Shown: positions 51,586-59,696, counted from the stretch's first letter. The stretch is 64,000 bases of DNA from Pseudomonas solani (GCF_026072635.1 NZ_AP023081.1:590501-654500), one strand, 5' to 3'. Translations and numbers: made by a program. Notes: generated from the sequence alone by a model not told the origin.

Positions 51586-51993
51586 TCAGGCGCTGGGCAG
51601 ACGGCTCAGCAGGCGCTTGGCCTCGTGGGAACCCTGGGCGGCTGCCTGCTCCAGCCAGTGGCGGGCCTGCGGCAATTCCTGGGTGCGGGGCTGTGCATAA
51701 AGGCGGCCCAGTTCGAGCTGGGCACGGCGATCACCGGCACGCGCGGCCTGGCGCAGCATGTCGAAGCCGATACGGCGATCACGGGTGTTGCCACAGTCGC
51801 GGCAGAGCATCTGGCCGAGGCGGCTCTGAGCAGCCACCACGCCCTGACGGGCCGGTTGCTTGAGCAGTTTGCCGGCAAGCCGCTTGACGCTGGCGGCCTG
51901 GCCGAGGCGAGGGTTGTCGAGCAACCAGAGGGCCATGCGCAGGGGCAAGCGTTGATTCTGCTGGGCGGTTTCGACGAGTGCTCTGAACTTCAT
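51586..51993 (-). CDS. Small Sel1-repeat protein
   Basis: The ATG at 51993 was chosen over the frame to 52101, which adds a cysteine-containing segment without a ribosome site. The 135-residue product has about two or three Sel1/TPR-type repeats (GFDMLRQAARAGDRRAQLELGRLY, GSHEAKRLLSRL). There is a CRDC pair in the middle that may bind metal or form a disulfide. Function is unknown. The 348-base gap upstream holds the second copy of the DnaA-box-like element. Confidence 0.78.
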   Translation of the reverse strand: MKFRALVETAQQNQRLPLRMALWLLDNPRLGQAASVKRLAGKLLKQPARQGVVAAQSRLGQMLCRDCGNTRDRRIGFDMLRQAARAGDRRAQLELGRLYAQPRTQELPQARHWLEQAAAQGSHEAKRLLSRLPSA

Positions 51994-52100
51994 GTAAAGG
52001 GGTGTGGCGGCCGGGAAGGTCGCGCACTCTACTCCTTTTTCGCCGCAGGTAAAGTCTTGCCAAGCCTGGGAGCGGCGTTCTAGAGCAAGCGCTCGGGACA

Positions 52101-52310
52101 ATCCACAGAAGCTGTGGATAACTCTGTGGGAAAACAGCGAGAAATCCCCTTCAAACCCGATGAAACGGGCGCTCCCGTCAAATTGACGATTTTTTCACCA
52201 ACCTGAAAACCCTTTATTTTTCATTGCTTTAATAGAGCGCCACGAAGAATCAAGCGGTTACGCGCGAATGTGACTGCGAAATGACAAGCTGCCTCGCCAT
52301 TGTGCACAAC
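52101..52310. repeat. DnaA-box-like palindrome in a repeated intergenic element (copy 2)
   Basis: ATCCACAG-AAG-CTGTGGAT (52101-52119) is a perfect inverted pair. The 20-nt block CCACAGAAGCTGTGGATAAC (52103-52122) is identical to 33269-33288, and CGATTTTTT, TGACAAG and GTGCACAAC follow in the same order as in copy 1. The copies differ in filler sequence. No gene is credible in the gap 51994-52341. Confidence 0.6.
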
Positions 52311-52341
52311 TCATTCCTGTCAACCCCTGCAGCGCCCCGTT

Positions 52342-53412
52342 TCAGGGCGCTTCGGCCGCTTTTCCCCGGCGAAAAGCCGTCGGCGGCAAGCCCGTCCAGC
52401 GACGAAAGGCTCGGGAGAATGAGCTTTGTTCGGCGAAGCCCAGCAGGTAGGCGATTTCCAGCAAGGCGAAATCGGTGTGCTGCAGGTAAAGCTGCGCCAG
52501 ATCCTTGCGCACTTCATCGAGCAGACCGGGCAAGGCCAGGCCGGCTTCCCCCAGGCGGCGACGCAGGATGCGTGCAGTGAGCCCCAGATGCCCGGCCACG
52601 TCATCGAGACCGATCTGCCCCTGCGCCAGGCCGGTGCAAAGCGCCGCACGCACCTCGTTGGCCAGGTTGGCGTCGAGGCGATAGGCCGCCAGGCAGGCTT
52701 CGCCCTGGGCGTCCATCAGGCTGCGCAGGTGGGGGTCGGCCTCTCGCAACGGCGTCTGCAGCAGCGCCCTGTGGAAAATTACCGCATTGCGCGTGCAACC
52801 ACCCTGGACCGGGCAGCCAAGCACCTCGGCATAGACGTCGGCAGCCGTGTCGAGGCGATGGCGGAACTCCACCCGCAAGGGCTGCGCGCGCCCGTCACTC
52901 AGCCAGCGACCGAAGGCCAGCCAGCCGGCCAGGGCCATTTCCACCGCCTGGCGGGGCACCCAGGGCAACAAGCGTGGCCGCCAGGTCAGGGCAACCTGCT
53001 CGCCCTCCTCCTCCAACCGGGTTTCGCCGATGTCCCAGACCAGTTGCTCGAAACGCTGCAAGCGCTGGATGGCCTCACCCAACGTGGCGCAGCTCATGGC
53101 CGAATAACCGAGCACCTGGAACGAACGCGGGCGCACGGCCAGGCCCAGGCGCAGGCCGATCAGCGGATCGCCCCCCAGGCGCTCGGCCTGCAACAGCAAA
53201 GCGAACGCCTTGAACAGCGGCAGGCGATAGCCCGGCAACGCCAGCTGCTCCGCCGGGATATCCACAACCCGCAGCAACTCGCTGACATCCAGGCCGCGCT
53301 CTGCCGCCGCTGGCAACAGCGACTCCACGTAGCTGGCGGCGATGCCGGCGGGGGAACCGACCAGGGACAGCAGCCGTTGCGGCCAGGATTCGCTCATCGG
53401 GCGAGGGCTCAT
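52342..53412 (-). CDS. AraC family transcriptional regulator (AraC_arabinose_N type)
   Basis: I use the ATG at 53412, which overlaps the stop of the RES gene (ATGA); an in-frame ATG at 53397 is possible. The 356-residue protein has an N-terminal ligand domain (about 20-220) of the ArgR/OruR kind and a C-terminal pair of helix-turn-helix motifs (QIGLDDVAGHLGLTARILRRRL, LEIAYLLGFAEQSSFSRAF). Ligand is unknown. It is the third gene of an xre-res-araC unit, an uncommon arrangement. Confidence 0.85.
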   Translation of the reverse strand: MSPRPMSESWPQRLLSLVGSPAGIAASYVESLLPAAAERGLDVSELLRVVDIPAEQLALPGYRLPLFKAFALLLQAERLGGDPLIGLRLGLAVRPRSFQVLGYSAMSCATLGEAIQRLQRFEQLVWDIGETRLEEEGEQVALTWRPRLLPWVPRQAVEMALAGWLAFGRWLSDGRAQPLRVEFRHRLDTAADVYAEVLGCPVQGGCTRNAVIFHRALLQTPLREADPHLRSLMDAQGEACLAAYRLDANLANEVRAALCTGLAQGQIGLDDVAGHLGLTARILRRRLGEAGLALPGLLDEVRKDLAQLYLQHTDFALLEIAYLLGFAEQSSFSRAFRRWTGLPPTAFRRGKAAEAP

Positions 53413-54161
53413 GCCGGCTGCGGCAAACGACCGTCGACGAGGAACTGGGTCATGCGGAACAGGCGCGGTGTGTCCGGTGCCTGGGCATGCTTGAAGGCGA
53501 CGTATTCGGCCGTGGTTTCGCAGAACCAAGGCGTGAGATTGCGCGGCCGCCGCTCGGTGAAGGCTTCAGGGGTGAACAGGGCGATATTGGTGCCCTGCAA
53601 CGGACAACGCGCGGAGCGGTACTCGAAGGCCTCGACCCCCGCAGCGCGCATGGCGGCACCCAGCGCCTGGCTGGTGCGGTAGTCCACCGGGTCGGCGAGT
53701 GCTTCGTCGTGGGCATCGAAAGGCGGCAATTGCAGCTGTACACCGCGCTCGACCTGGAAGCGCGCCTCGAAGGACGAATGCTCGGACAGGATGCGCCCGC
53801 TGGGCGGCGGCACCGCCATGCCGCTCCACAGCACGAAGCGGTAGAAGGCCCCCTCGGCCATGGCGGTTTCCAGGCGTGATGCGGCATAGAACAGGCTGGG
53901 CTCGTGAACGGTGCCGAAGCGCGATCCCCAGCGCAGCGGCGGGTAGCGGAACGGGGTCTTCAGCAGGTAGTGCAGCGGTTCGGCGCTGCGGGGCAGTGGC
54001 GGCTTGCTGGTCTCGATGAGTTCCTCCAGCAACGCCTGCTCGGCGAGGTTGTCCACCAGTTGCAGGGTGGCCACCTGCTCCTGGCTCTCCACCAGGCGCA
54101 CCAGGCGGCCACGCAAGGGCCTGATCCGTTCCGGGCCTTGGCAGGTCGTCCAGATATCCAT
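53409..54161 (-). CDS. RES-domain toxin (NAD+-degrading family)
   Basis: The 250-residue protein has the RES domain in about residues 70-220: a PLRWGSRFG segment with Arg, LFYAASRLETAMAEGAFYRF with Tyr and Glu, then SSFEARFQV and an RTSQALGAAMRAAGVEAFEYRSAR region. These match the Res family, known NAD+ phosphorylase or glycohydrolase toxins (Mycobacterium MbcT-like). It lies 36 bases downstream of the Xre antitoxin. The stop overlaps the AraC gene. Longer than typical Res (about 150-230). Confidence 0.85.
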   Translation of the reverse strand: MDIWTTCQGPERIRPLRGRLVRLVESQEQVATLQLVDNLAEQALLEELIETSKPPLPRSAEPLHYLLKTPFRYPPLRWGSRFGTVHEPSLFYAASRLETAMAEGAFYRFVLWSGMAVPPPSGRILSEHSSFEARFQVERGVQLQLPPFDAHDEALADPVDYRTSQALGAAMRAAGVEAFEYRSARCPLQGTNIALFTPEAFTERRPRNLTPWFCETTAEYVAFKHAQAPDTPRLFRMTQFLVDGRLPQPA

Positions 54162-54197
54162 GTCCAGCCTTCCTTCGTTGTTGTTATCGGGGGACGT

Positions 54198-54569
54198 TCA
54201 GATCTTGCCGCGGATGGCGTCCAGATACTCCACCACCCTTACCAGCCCCTGCACCTGGGCCATCAGTTCGAGGGGCACGGCACCCAGGTGGCGGTTCTCG
54301 GTGCGCAGGAAATGGCGCATGTCGTCGAGGTTGCCGCCGAACAGGGCGAACAGGGCGCGGTAGGCGCGGATCAGCAGCAGCGCCAGCTCGCCGGTCTTGC
54401 TCTGTGGGCGGATGCCGCCGCTGTCCGCCCAGCGGGTGATGGCGGTACGGTGCACCCCGACGATGTCGGCCAGTTGCTGCTGGGTCAGCCCCAGTTGCTC
54501 ACGGGTATTGAGCAGTGCTTTGGCCAATACGGCATCGGGATCGAGGGTGGGGCGGCTGAGGGCGCTCAT
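54198..54569 (-). CDS. Xre/MbcA-type antitoxin (DUF2384)
   Basis: The ATG at 54569 follows GGAGGAAT. The 123-residue product has an N-terminal helix-turn-helix (ALLNTREQLGLTQQQLADIVGVHRTAITRW) and a C-terminal toxin-binding region (DUF2384) with RAYRALFALFGGNLDDMRHFL. It neutralises the RES toxin encoded next. An inverted repeat (54585-54618) sits just upstream, as expected for autoregulation. Assigned by domain order and gene pairing. Confidence 0.88.
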   Translation of the reverse strand: MSALSRPTLDPDAVLAKALLNTREQLGLTQQQLADIVGVHRTAITRWADSGGIRPQSKTGELALLLIRAYRALFALFGGNLDDMRHFLRTENRHLGAVPLELMAQVQGLVRVVEYLDAIRGKI

Positions 54570-54584
54570 GGGATTCCTCCGTGC

Positions 54585-54618
54585 GTTTGCATCAATATAA
54601 AGCAAATATGCTGCAAAC
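54585..54618. promoter_or_regulatory. Operator-like inverted repeat upstream of xre-res
   Basis: GTTTGCA (54585-54591) and TGCAAAC (54612-54618) are perfect inverse arms 20 bases apart, with a further GCAAAT at 54602. The AT-rich middle can hold the promoter. Position right before the antitoxin start suits autoregulation by Xre. Confidence 0.5.
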
Positions 54619-54692
54619 ACACAAAATACAATCCCCTCCTCTTCACTGAGTGGCAGCCGTAGAATGCCCCCTTCGCCGCAGGAACCTTCGCC

Positions 54693-55175
54693 ATGGACAA
54701 AGCCCGTATCCAGCACTTGATCATCGACACGCTCACGCACGACCTGGAGCTGCTGCAACGTGCCGCGCAGACGGCCTATGAGGCGGCGACCCATGAAGAG
54801 AATGTCGCCGAGAACAAGTACGACACCCTGGGCCTGGAAGCCTCCTACCTGGCTACCGGGCAGGCCCGCCGCGCGGCCGAGATCAAGCAGGCGATCGGGC
54901 TGTTCCAGAACCTGGTGCTGCGTGAACACGACCCGGCCATCGGCATCCAGCTCAGCGCACTGGTGCACCTGGAGGCCGAGAACGGCAGCGGCCAGCTACT
55001 CTTCCTCGGCCCGGAGGCTGCCGGGCTGAAAGTGCAGGGCGAAGACGGAGAAGTCACCGTGATCACCCCGCGCTCCCCGCTGGGGCAGGCCTTGCTGGGC
55101 AAGGGCGCCGGCGCGGAGATCACCCTGGTGATCGGCGGCACTCGGCAATGCTATGAGGTGATAGCAGCCCATTGA
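54693..55175 (+). CDS. GreA/GreB-type elongation factor-like protein
   Basis: The 160-residue protein starts with a coiled coil (HDLELLQRAAQTAYEAATHE, then ENKYDTLGLEASYLATGQ) and ends in a FKBP-like GreA C-terminal domain (TVITPRSPLGQALLGKGAG). The family GreA/GreB rescues backtracked RNA polymerase. This member's coiled-coil tip lacks the clear DxxE acid pair of GreA, so its catalytic action on RNA cleavage is uncertain. It may act like Rnk or a secondary-channel regulator. It is divergent from xre-res. Confidence 0.78.
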   Translation: MDKARIQHLIIDTLTHDLELLQRAAQTAYEAATHEENVAENKYDTLGLEASYLATGQARRAAEIKQAIGLFQNLVLREHDPAIGIQLSALVHLEAENGSGQLLFLGPEAAGLKVQGEDGEVTVITPRSPLGQALLGKGAGAEITLVIGGTRQCYEVIAAH

Positions 55176-55226
55176 GATCGAACCTGGCACGCCTGGATCG
55201 GTCCATTGGCCACACAGGAGGTCCCC

Positions 55227-55628
55227 ATGCCCACTCGCAGCCGCACGCTTCACGTCAGCCTCAACCCGGTGAAGCTGGTGCTGTGCATCGCCCTGGGCAT
55301 CTGGCTCGGTTTCGTCGCCGTTGCCGGCACCGCCTGGTTCGGTTATCGCCACCTGGTGAGCGCCGCCTGGGAGCAAGTGGGCCAGAGCACCACCGCACCC
55401 TTGGGTTCGCCGGTGGGGCCTGCCCCCACACCTGCACCCGCCCCACAAAGCAACGCGCAGATGTTCGAGCGCTACCAGCAGAACCAGAGTGCTGCCCAAC
55501 AGCGGGACAACGCCCGTATCGAAGAGGCGGAACGCCTGGCCAGCCCCAAGTGCCAGTTCTGGACCGCCCAGCAGCGCAACGCGCCCAATGAGAAAGCCCG
55601 GCAGAACATGGAGCGCTTCTGCAACTGA
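55227..55628 (+). CDS. Single-pass membrane protein of unknown function
   Basis: The ATG at 55227 follows CAGGAGG at good spacing. The 133-residue protein has one N-terminal membrane helix (VKLVLCIALGIWLGFVAVAG), a Pro/Thr-rich linker (VGPAPTPAPAPQSN) and a C-terminal coiled region with a KCQFW...ERFC pair of cysteines. It is probably anchored in the inner membrane with the rest in the periplasm. No family is recognised. It lies 51 bases after the GreA-like gene on the same strand. Confidence 0.8.
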   Translation: MPTRSRTLHVSLNPVKLVLCIALGIWLGFVAVAGTAWFGYRHLVSAAWEQVGQSTTAPLGSPVGPAPTPAPAPQSNAQMFERYQQNQSAAQQRDNARIEEAERLASPKCQFWTAQQRNAPNEKARQNMERFCN

Positions 55629-55817
55629 GGCAACCCCGCCGCACGTCGTTCGACCCGCACTTTATTGCGCCCCTGCTGCCGAAGTTTTCAAGCACCGGCG
55701 CATTTCGCCCAAAGGAGCCGGCCAGCCGACCGAAGGCGGGGCCTGTCAGGGAAGCGTCACGGATGCCGGACTAAACTCCAGATGTGTGCCCATCTGCGGG
55801 CACCGAGGCGGTTAGCG

Positions 55818-56003
55818 ATGAGTCCTGAAGCCTTTATCGTGTTGTTGATCCTGGGTTGGCTGCTGGTAGCCGTTGCGATGCTCTGGGCCATGCTCAGAAT
55901 CACCCATCACCACCATCACCCCACCACACGAGCGCCACGTGAGCAGGTCGAACACCCGACCAGCGGGCGCAAACCCCGGCAAGCGACCGTACCCCATCAC
56001 TGA
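55818..56003 (+). CDS. Small His-rich single-pass membrane protein
   Basis: A 61-residue frame starting at 55818 has one membrane helix (EAFIVLLILGWLLVAVAMLW) followed by a HHHHH run (THHHHHP) and a basic tail. A GAGGCGG lies upstream. The His cluster could bind metal. Evidence for translation is the ribosome-site-like sequence and the coherent membrane helix only; no family is recognised. The preceding gap (55629-55817) has no gene. Confidence 0.55.
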   Translation: MSPEAFIVLLILGWLLVAVAMLWAMLRITHHHHHPTTRAPREQVEHPTSGRKPRQATVPHH

Positions 56004-56020
56004 GGTACGGCCTCCCCCCC

Positions 56021-56467
56021 TCACGCCAATGGCTGCCAGCGCTCCGGTCGACGGAAGCTGTGGGTGACCACGCCGCGGATCATCCAATCCTGCTCGGGCG
56101 AGAGGTTCAGCGCGGGGTAACGGGCGTTCTCAGCCATCAGCACGCGGCGCCCGTCCTCGTGGCGCAATCGGCGTATGTAGAAATCCCCCTCGATGACCGC
56201 CACCACCAGGCTGCCGTCGACGGCTACGCGGGAGCGATCCGCCAGCAGCAGGTCACCGGCGACCAGGCCCATGCCATCCATGCTGTCGTCTTCCAGGCGC
56301 ACGGTGAAGGTTTGCGGAATGTCGATGCCCAGGAGCTCGTCCAGGCTGACGCAGCCTTCCAAGCGCAAGCGCACCGGCCCTTTGGCGTTTTCATCGATGG
56401 CCAGGGTGTAAAGCGGGAGTTTGGCGAATGACGGCCCCAAGCGGCCGATGATGCGGACGTTACCCAT
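56021..56467 (-). CDS. UmuD-like (S24/LexA family) protein with a substituted catalytic Lys
   Basis: The 148-residue protein follows UmuD in the order of conserved segments: ...CVSLDELLGIDIPQ, EDDSMDGMGL (Ser nucleophile), GDLLLADRS, GSLVVAVIEGDFYIRRL, and ENARYPALNLSPEQDW. In UmuD and LexA the general base Lys lies at FTVKKL or VTVKRL; here the same position is Arg (FYIRRL). No obvious Ala-Gly or Cys-Gly cleavage site is visible. So it may be non-cleaving. A near-perfect LexA box precedes it. No umuC lies next to it. Confidence 0.85.
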   Translation of the reverse strand: MGNVRIIGRLGPSFAKLPLYTLAIDENAKGPVRLRLEGCVSLDELLGIDIPQTFTVRLEDDSMDGMGLVAGDLLLADRSRVAVDGSLVVAVIEGDFYIRRLRHEDGRRVLMAENARYPALNLSPEQDWMIRGVVTHSFRRPERWQPLA

Positions 56468-56482
56468 GGCGGAGCCTCCATA

Positions 56483-56502
56483 TACTGTTCATGCATACAG
56501 TA
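56483..56502 (-). promoter_or_regulatory. LexA (SOS) box
   Basis: TACTGTTCATGCATACAGTA has the CTG-N10-CAG core of LexA boxes, close to the E. coli consensus. It lies 16 bases upstream of the UmuD-like ATG, so the gene should be induced by DNA damage. Confidence 0.9.
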
Positions 56503-56532
56503 TTTGCGCGCCCGGGCTTCGTCAATGGGGAG

Positions 56533-56557
56533 CTTGCGCCGGGATACCCGGCGCAAG
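56533..56557 (-). terminator. Stem-loop after the M28 peptidase gene
   Basis: CTTGCGCCGGG-ATA-CCCGGCGCAAG is a perfect 11-base-pair stem 13 bases past the peptidase stop (minus strand). It lacks a T-run. Confidence 0.6.
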
Positions 56558-56569
56558 TTAGATCAGGCG

Positions 56570-58168
56570 TTACTTGATGTAGGCATCACCCCAACGCTCG
56601 ATATCGCGTACCGCGGCCTTGCGCAGGGTTGCGCCCTGGGCCTTCTTCGCCGCTGCGATTTCGTCGTCGATGATCTTGGTGGAAATCGACAGCCAGCTGG
56701 TGGCGAACGCCATGGCGTCACCATTGATCTCCAGTGCATCGAGATCGATGTTCGCCGTGCTGTCACAGGCACTGTGGTAGCAGGGGTCGAACGGCTGGCC
56801 GGCGGCTCCGCCATATTTCTGCGCCTGCTCTTCGGTCTTGATGTCCTCGGCGCCGGTGAACAGGCCACCGAAGGCGATGCCATCCTCGAAGAACTGCGCA
56901 TAGTCGGAGCGGAAGTCGATCTCGGTGCCTTCGAACTGCGCACGGCGCAGCTTGAAGTAGGCCTCGAACAGATGCTCGATCGCCGCCGAACCGGCCGGCC
57001 CCTTCAGGCCGAAGGAGGAACCGTCGCCGTCATAGATGAAGTTCGCGTAGTTCGGCGAGCCGATCATGTCGAAGTTCAGGTAGGCCTTGATCTTCTTCTT
57101 CTCCTCGGGGGTGAGGTTGTTGACGTAATAGGTCGAGCCCACCAGCCCGGATTCCTCGGCGCCCCACCAGGCGAAACGCACCTTGTTCAGCGGGTAGGCC
57201 TTGCGCAGCAGCACGGCCATCTCCAGCAGCGCGGCGCTACCGGAACCGTTGTCGTTGATGCCTGCGCCCTCGAACACGGAGTCCAGGTGCGAACCGACCA
57301 TCACCACGTTGTTCGGGTTGCCGTAGCGAGTCTCGGCCACCAGGTTGTAGGTCTGGGTCTTGGAGCGCACCACATCGACCACCATGCGCAGTTGCAGGCC
57401 TTCAGTACCAGCCCAGGCGGCACCGTTGTCGTAAGTGGCGAAGATCACCGGGATGCCGCCTTCGTAGCCATCACCCAGGGTGACGTTCTCCAGGCCCTTG
57501 CGATCGTCGGTGTTGCCCTGGTTGAAGATGATCACCCCGGCGGCACCAGCGGCGGCCGCGTTCTCGGCCTTGATCTCGAAGTTGCAGGTGCCCCGCTGGA
57601 TCAGCGCAATGGAACCGCTGGGGAAGTTGGCGAAGTCTTCCGCCTCGCAGCCGCTGGAGGAGTTGTTGCCCGCTCCCAGGGCTACGTCCACGGGCACCAC
57701 CTTGGCGCTCACGTCACCGGCTTCGGTTTGCGAGAGGTAAGTGAAGTCCGTATCCCAGACGTAGTTGCCAGGGGTTGGTGTGACTGCGTTCAGGGTGCCC
57801 GGCCCTTTCGGGTAGTAGGCGGTGAAGGGGAACGGCTGCACCGTCACCTTGTAGCCGGCCTTCTGCAGGGTCTTCTTCACATAGTCGATGGACGCCTGGT
57901 AGCCAGGCTGCCCAGCGGCGCGGTTGCCGCCATTGAGGCTGGCAATGTCCTGTAGCGCCTGGAGCCGGGTGAAGATGTTGCTCGCCTGCAGGCAACGCGG
58001 CAGGCCGAGCGGCGTGCCGACCAGCAAGGGCGAGTTGCAGATGGAAGGGTTGGGTTTGCCGGGACTCCAGAACTCCTTGAATTCGGCGTCTGCGGCGGGG
58101 CTGGCGAAGGAAGCGGTGGAAACGGCGAAAGCGAGGGAACCGACAACACGTCTGAAATTATTTTTCAT
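56570..58168 (-). CDS. Secreted M28 family aminopeptidase with PA domain
   Basis: The ATG at 58168 begins a signal peptide (RRVVGSLAFAVSTASFASPA). The 532-residue product has a PA-domain insertion (about 150-260, with GSIALIQRGTCNFEIKA) and a zinc peptidase core: SHLDSVFEGAGINDNGSG, AWWGAEESGLVGS, FDMIGSPNYA and CYHSACD. This is the pattern of the P. aeruginosa secreted leucine aminopeptidase PaAP (PA2939, 536 residues), which is exported and processed outside the cell. Its C-terminus holds conserved residues ending ERWGDAYIK. Confidence 0.93.
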   Translation of the reverse strand: MKNNFRRVVGSLAFAVSTASFASPAADAEFKEFWSPGKPNPSICNSPLLVGTPLGLPRCLQASNIFTRLQALQDIASLNGGNRAAGQPGYQASIDYVKKTLQKAGYKVTVQPFPFTAYYPKGPGTLNAVTPTPGNYVWDTDFTYLSQTEAGDVSAKVVPVDVALGAGNNSSSGCEAEDFANFPSGSIALIQRGTCNFEIKAENAAAAGAAGVIIFNQGNTDDRKGLENVTLGDGYEGGIPVIFATYDNGAAWAGTEGLQLRMVVDVVRSKTQTYNLVAETRYGNPNNVVMVGSHLDSVFEGAGINDNGSGSAALLEMAVLLRKAYPLNKVRFAWWGAEESGLVGSTYYVNNLTPEEKKKIKAYLNFDMIGSPNYANFIYDGDGSSFGLKGPAGSAAIEHLFEAYFKLRRAQFEGTEIDFRSDYAQFFEDGIAFGGLFTGAEDIKTEEQAQKYGGAAGQPFDPCYHSACDSTANIDLDALEINGDAMAFATSWLSISTKIIDDEIAAAKKAQGATLRKAAVRDIERWGDAYIK

Positions 58169-58477
58169 GCTGACTCCAATCCTTTTGAAGTGGTTGTAGG
58201 CAGGCCTGAAATGGCATTGCGCCACTGTCCGGTACTTCATCCTTCGGACGGCCTAAAACCTAGACTGGAGGGTGTAGCCGGGGTTCTTCGCGCGTGACGG
58301 GGAAAACGTGCGCTTTGTCGCTTTTTCGATACAAAAAGGCGCAAGCTGCGACGAACGTGTCGAGAAGCCAACCCATTTTGATATCAATAAAATGTCTTGT
58401 GGCCATCACTTCCGAAACGGTGAGGGATGAGCGACGCGGCAACGGTTCCGGAGGATCACGGGGCACTGAAGAAGGAT
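58169..58477. other. Non-coding stretch upstream of the M28 peptidase
   Basis: This 309-base region holds the peptidase promoter region and nothing that reads as a gene: an ORF at 58260-58466 is of poor composition. No clear palindrome or operator was seen. Confidence 0.4.
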
Positions 58478-58621
58478 TCAGGGCCTTGCTTGACCAGGTA
58501 CCAATCTGTGGCCCTTGAGCTCCTGCTCGGCAGCGACGGTGTCATCCGCGTAGGCGCAAGCCAGATCAGAGGCATTGTACAGCGGCAGTTCCTCGATCTC
58601 GCTGGCTTCCTGCTCGGTTTT
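58478..58621 (-). pseudogene. Remnant of an OB-fold (tRNA_anti-like) protein gene
   Basis: A 47-codon minus-strand frame (KTEQEASEIEELPLYNASDL then ACAYADDTVAAEQELKGHRL) matches from memory the LYxAYxxNEVAADxxYKGK pattern of PF12869 proteins up to the second strand, and then stops at 58478. Upstream in frame is a TAG near 58634, so no start is available. So it looks like a broken fragment of a longer gene. Confidence 0.4.
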
Positions 58622-58676
58622 CAGCCGGGCGCGCTACCATCCCGGCCCCACACCCTGGATCAACTGCAGGAAGCCC

Positions 58677-59228
58677 ATGAGCAGCACCCCGGACATCACC
58701 CTTCACACCGCACCGGTAGCCGATTCGGACCTCGACTTCGTGTTCACCTTCGAGCGGCGGCAGGTAGTGGACCGGGTCATTCGCTTGCAGGCGGGCCACG
58801 CGGTGGAGAGCGCCGATCCCTTCATCGACGACTGGTCCCCGGCCGACCGCCAGGAAGTGAAGGACACGCTGCGGGCCGCTCTGGCCAACGGCGGCTTGGT
58901 CTGCCTGGCGACCCGCCTGGGGCGGGTCGTCGGCTTCGCCTGTGTGGACGGCGCGCCTATAGAACCCACCGGGCGCTACCGGCCATTGAAGGAGTTCCAT
59001 GTCGAGGCCACCGAGCGTGGCAGGGGCGTCGGGCGCCTGCTGTTTGCCCGCTGTCTCGAAGAGGCCCGCCACAAGGGCATCCAGCGCCTGTATGTCTCGT
59101 CCCACTCGGCGAGGGAGACGGTGCGGTTCTACCAGCGTCAGGGTTGTGTGGATGCGCAGTGGTTGTGGCCGGAACAGGCTGAGCGGGAGCCTTGCGACTA
59201 TCCGATGGAATACGAGGTTAGGCGATGA
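58677..59228 (+). CDS. GNAT family N-acetyltransferase
   Basis: The ATG at 58677 follows AGGAAG. The 183-residue product has the GNAT core: VCLATRLGRVVGFACVDG strand, FHVEATERGRGVGRLLFARCL (acetyl-CoA site) and SARETVRFYQRQG. The longer frame from 58575 is not needed. Substrate is unknown. It ends 180 bases before the Cro-like gene; that gap (59229-59406) has no gene. Confidence 0.82.
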   Translation: MSSTPDITLHTAPVADSDLDFVFTFERRQVVDRVIRLQAGHAVESADPFIDDWSPADRQEVKDTLRAALANGGLVCLATRLGRVVGFACVDGAPIEPTGRYRPLKEFHVEATERGRGVGRLLFARCLEEARHKGIQRLYVSSHSARETVRFYQRQGCVDAQWLWPEQAEREPCDYPMEYEVRR

Positions 59229-59406
59229 GCAGCTCTCCTTGTCTGGCATTCCCTTGCCCATGAACTTGGCGAAGCATGGCATCCACTATTCAGGAATGCA
59301 CTGGCGTTCGTCCGGTCTCAGCTGCCGGGAGCACGACTGGAGAAGCCAGGCGCTTAGGCAAAAGCGATACAGCGCTGGGCGGTAAGCTGCGGGTCACAGC
59401 CCGTGG

Positions 59407-59676
59407 TCACTCAGCGCTGGATGGCGATAAATCTGGATGGGTGTCGTCATAGGCCGGGCTTGTCTGCCCGATCTCGGGTGCAATCTGGCCGCAAGCCAGC
59501 CAGAACGCGTACTGGGGATAGGCCTTCACAAGCACGTCGATCTCTTCCGTGCTGACTCTCACCGCACCTTTGCTGACGCTTCGCCAACGGTCGTGGTTGC
59601 CTCCACCCAGTTCACTGGCCTTTTTCGGTCCCAGCCGCTTGATCAACGCTCGTGCTCTATCGCCCGCTGTCTGCAT
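59407..59676 (-). CDS. Cro/phage-repressor-like DNA-binding protein
   Basis: The 89-residue protein starts MQTAGDRARALIKRLGPKKA and has a compact helix-turn-helix near residues 15-45 (ELGGGNHDRWRSVSKGAVRV), with IDVLVKAYPQYAFWLACGQI after it. It resembles small DNA-binding proteins of Pseudomonas prophage-like loci. The region upstream carries three related palindromes (59697-59763), as expected for an autoregulated switch with the divergent gene. No phage structural gene is nearby. Confidence 0.75.
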   Translation of the reverse strand: MQTAGDRARALIKRLGPKKASELGGGNHDRWRSVSKGAVRVSTEEIDVLVKAYPQYAFWLACGQIAPEIGQTSPAYDDTHPDLSPSSAE

Positions 59677-59696
59677 AAAACATCTTCGACCTTAAT

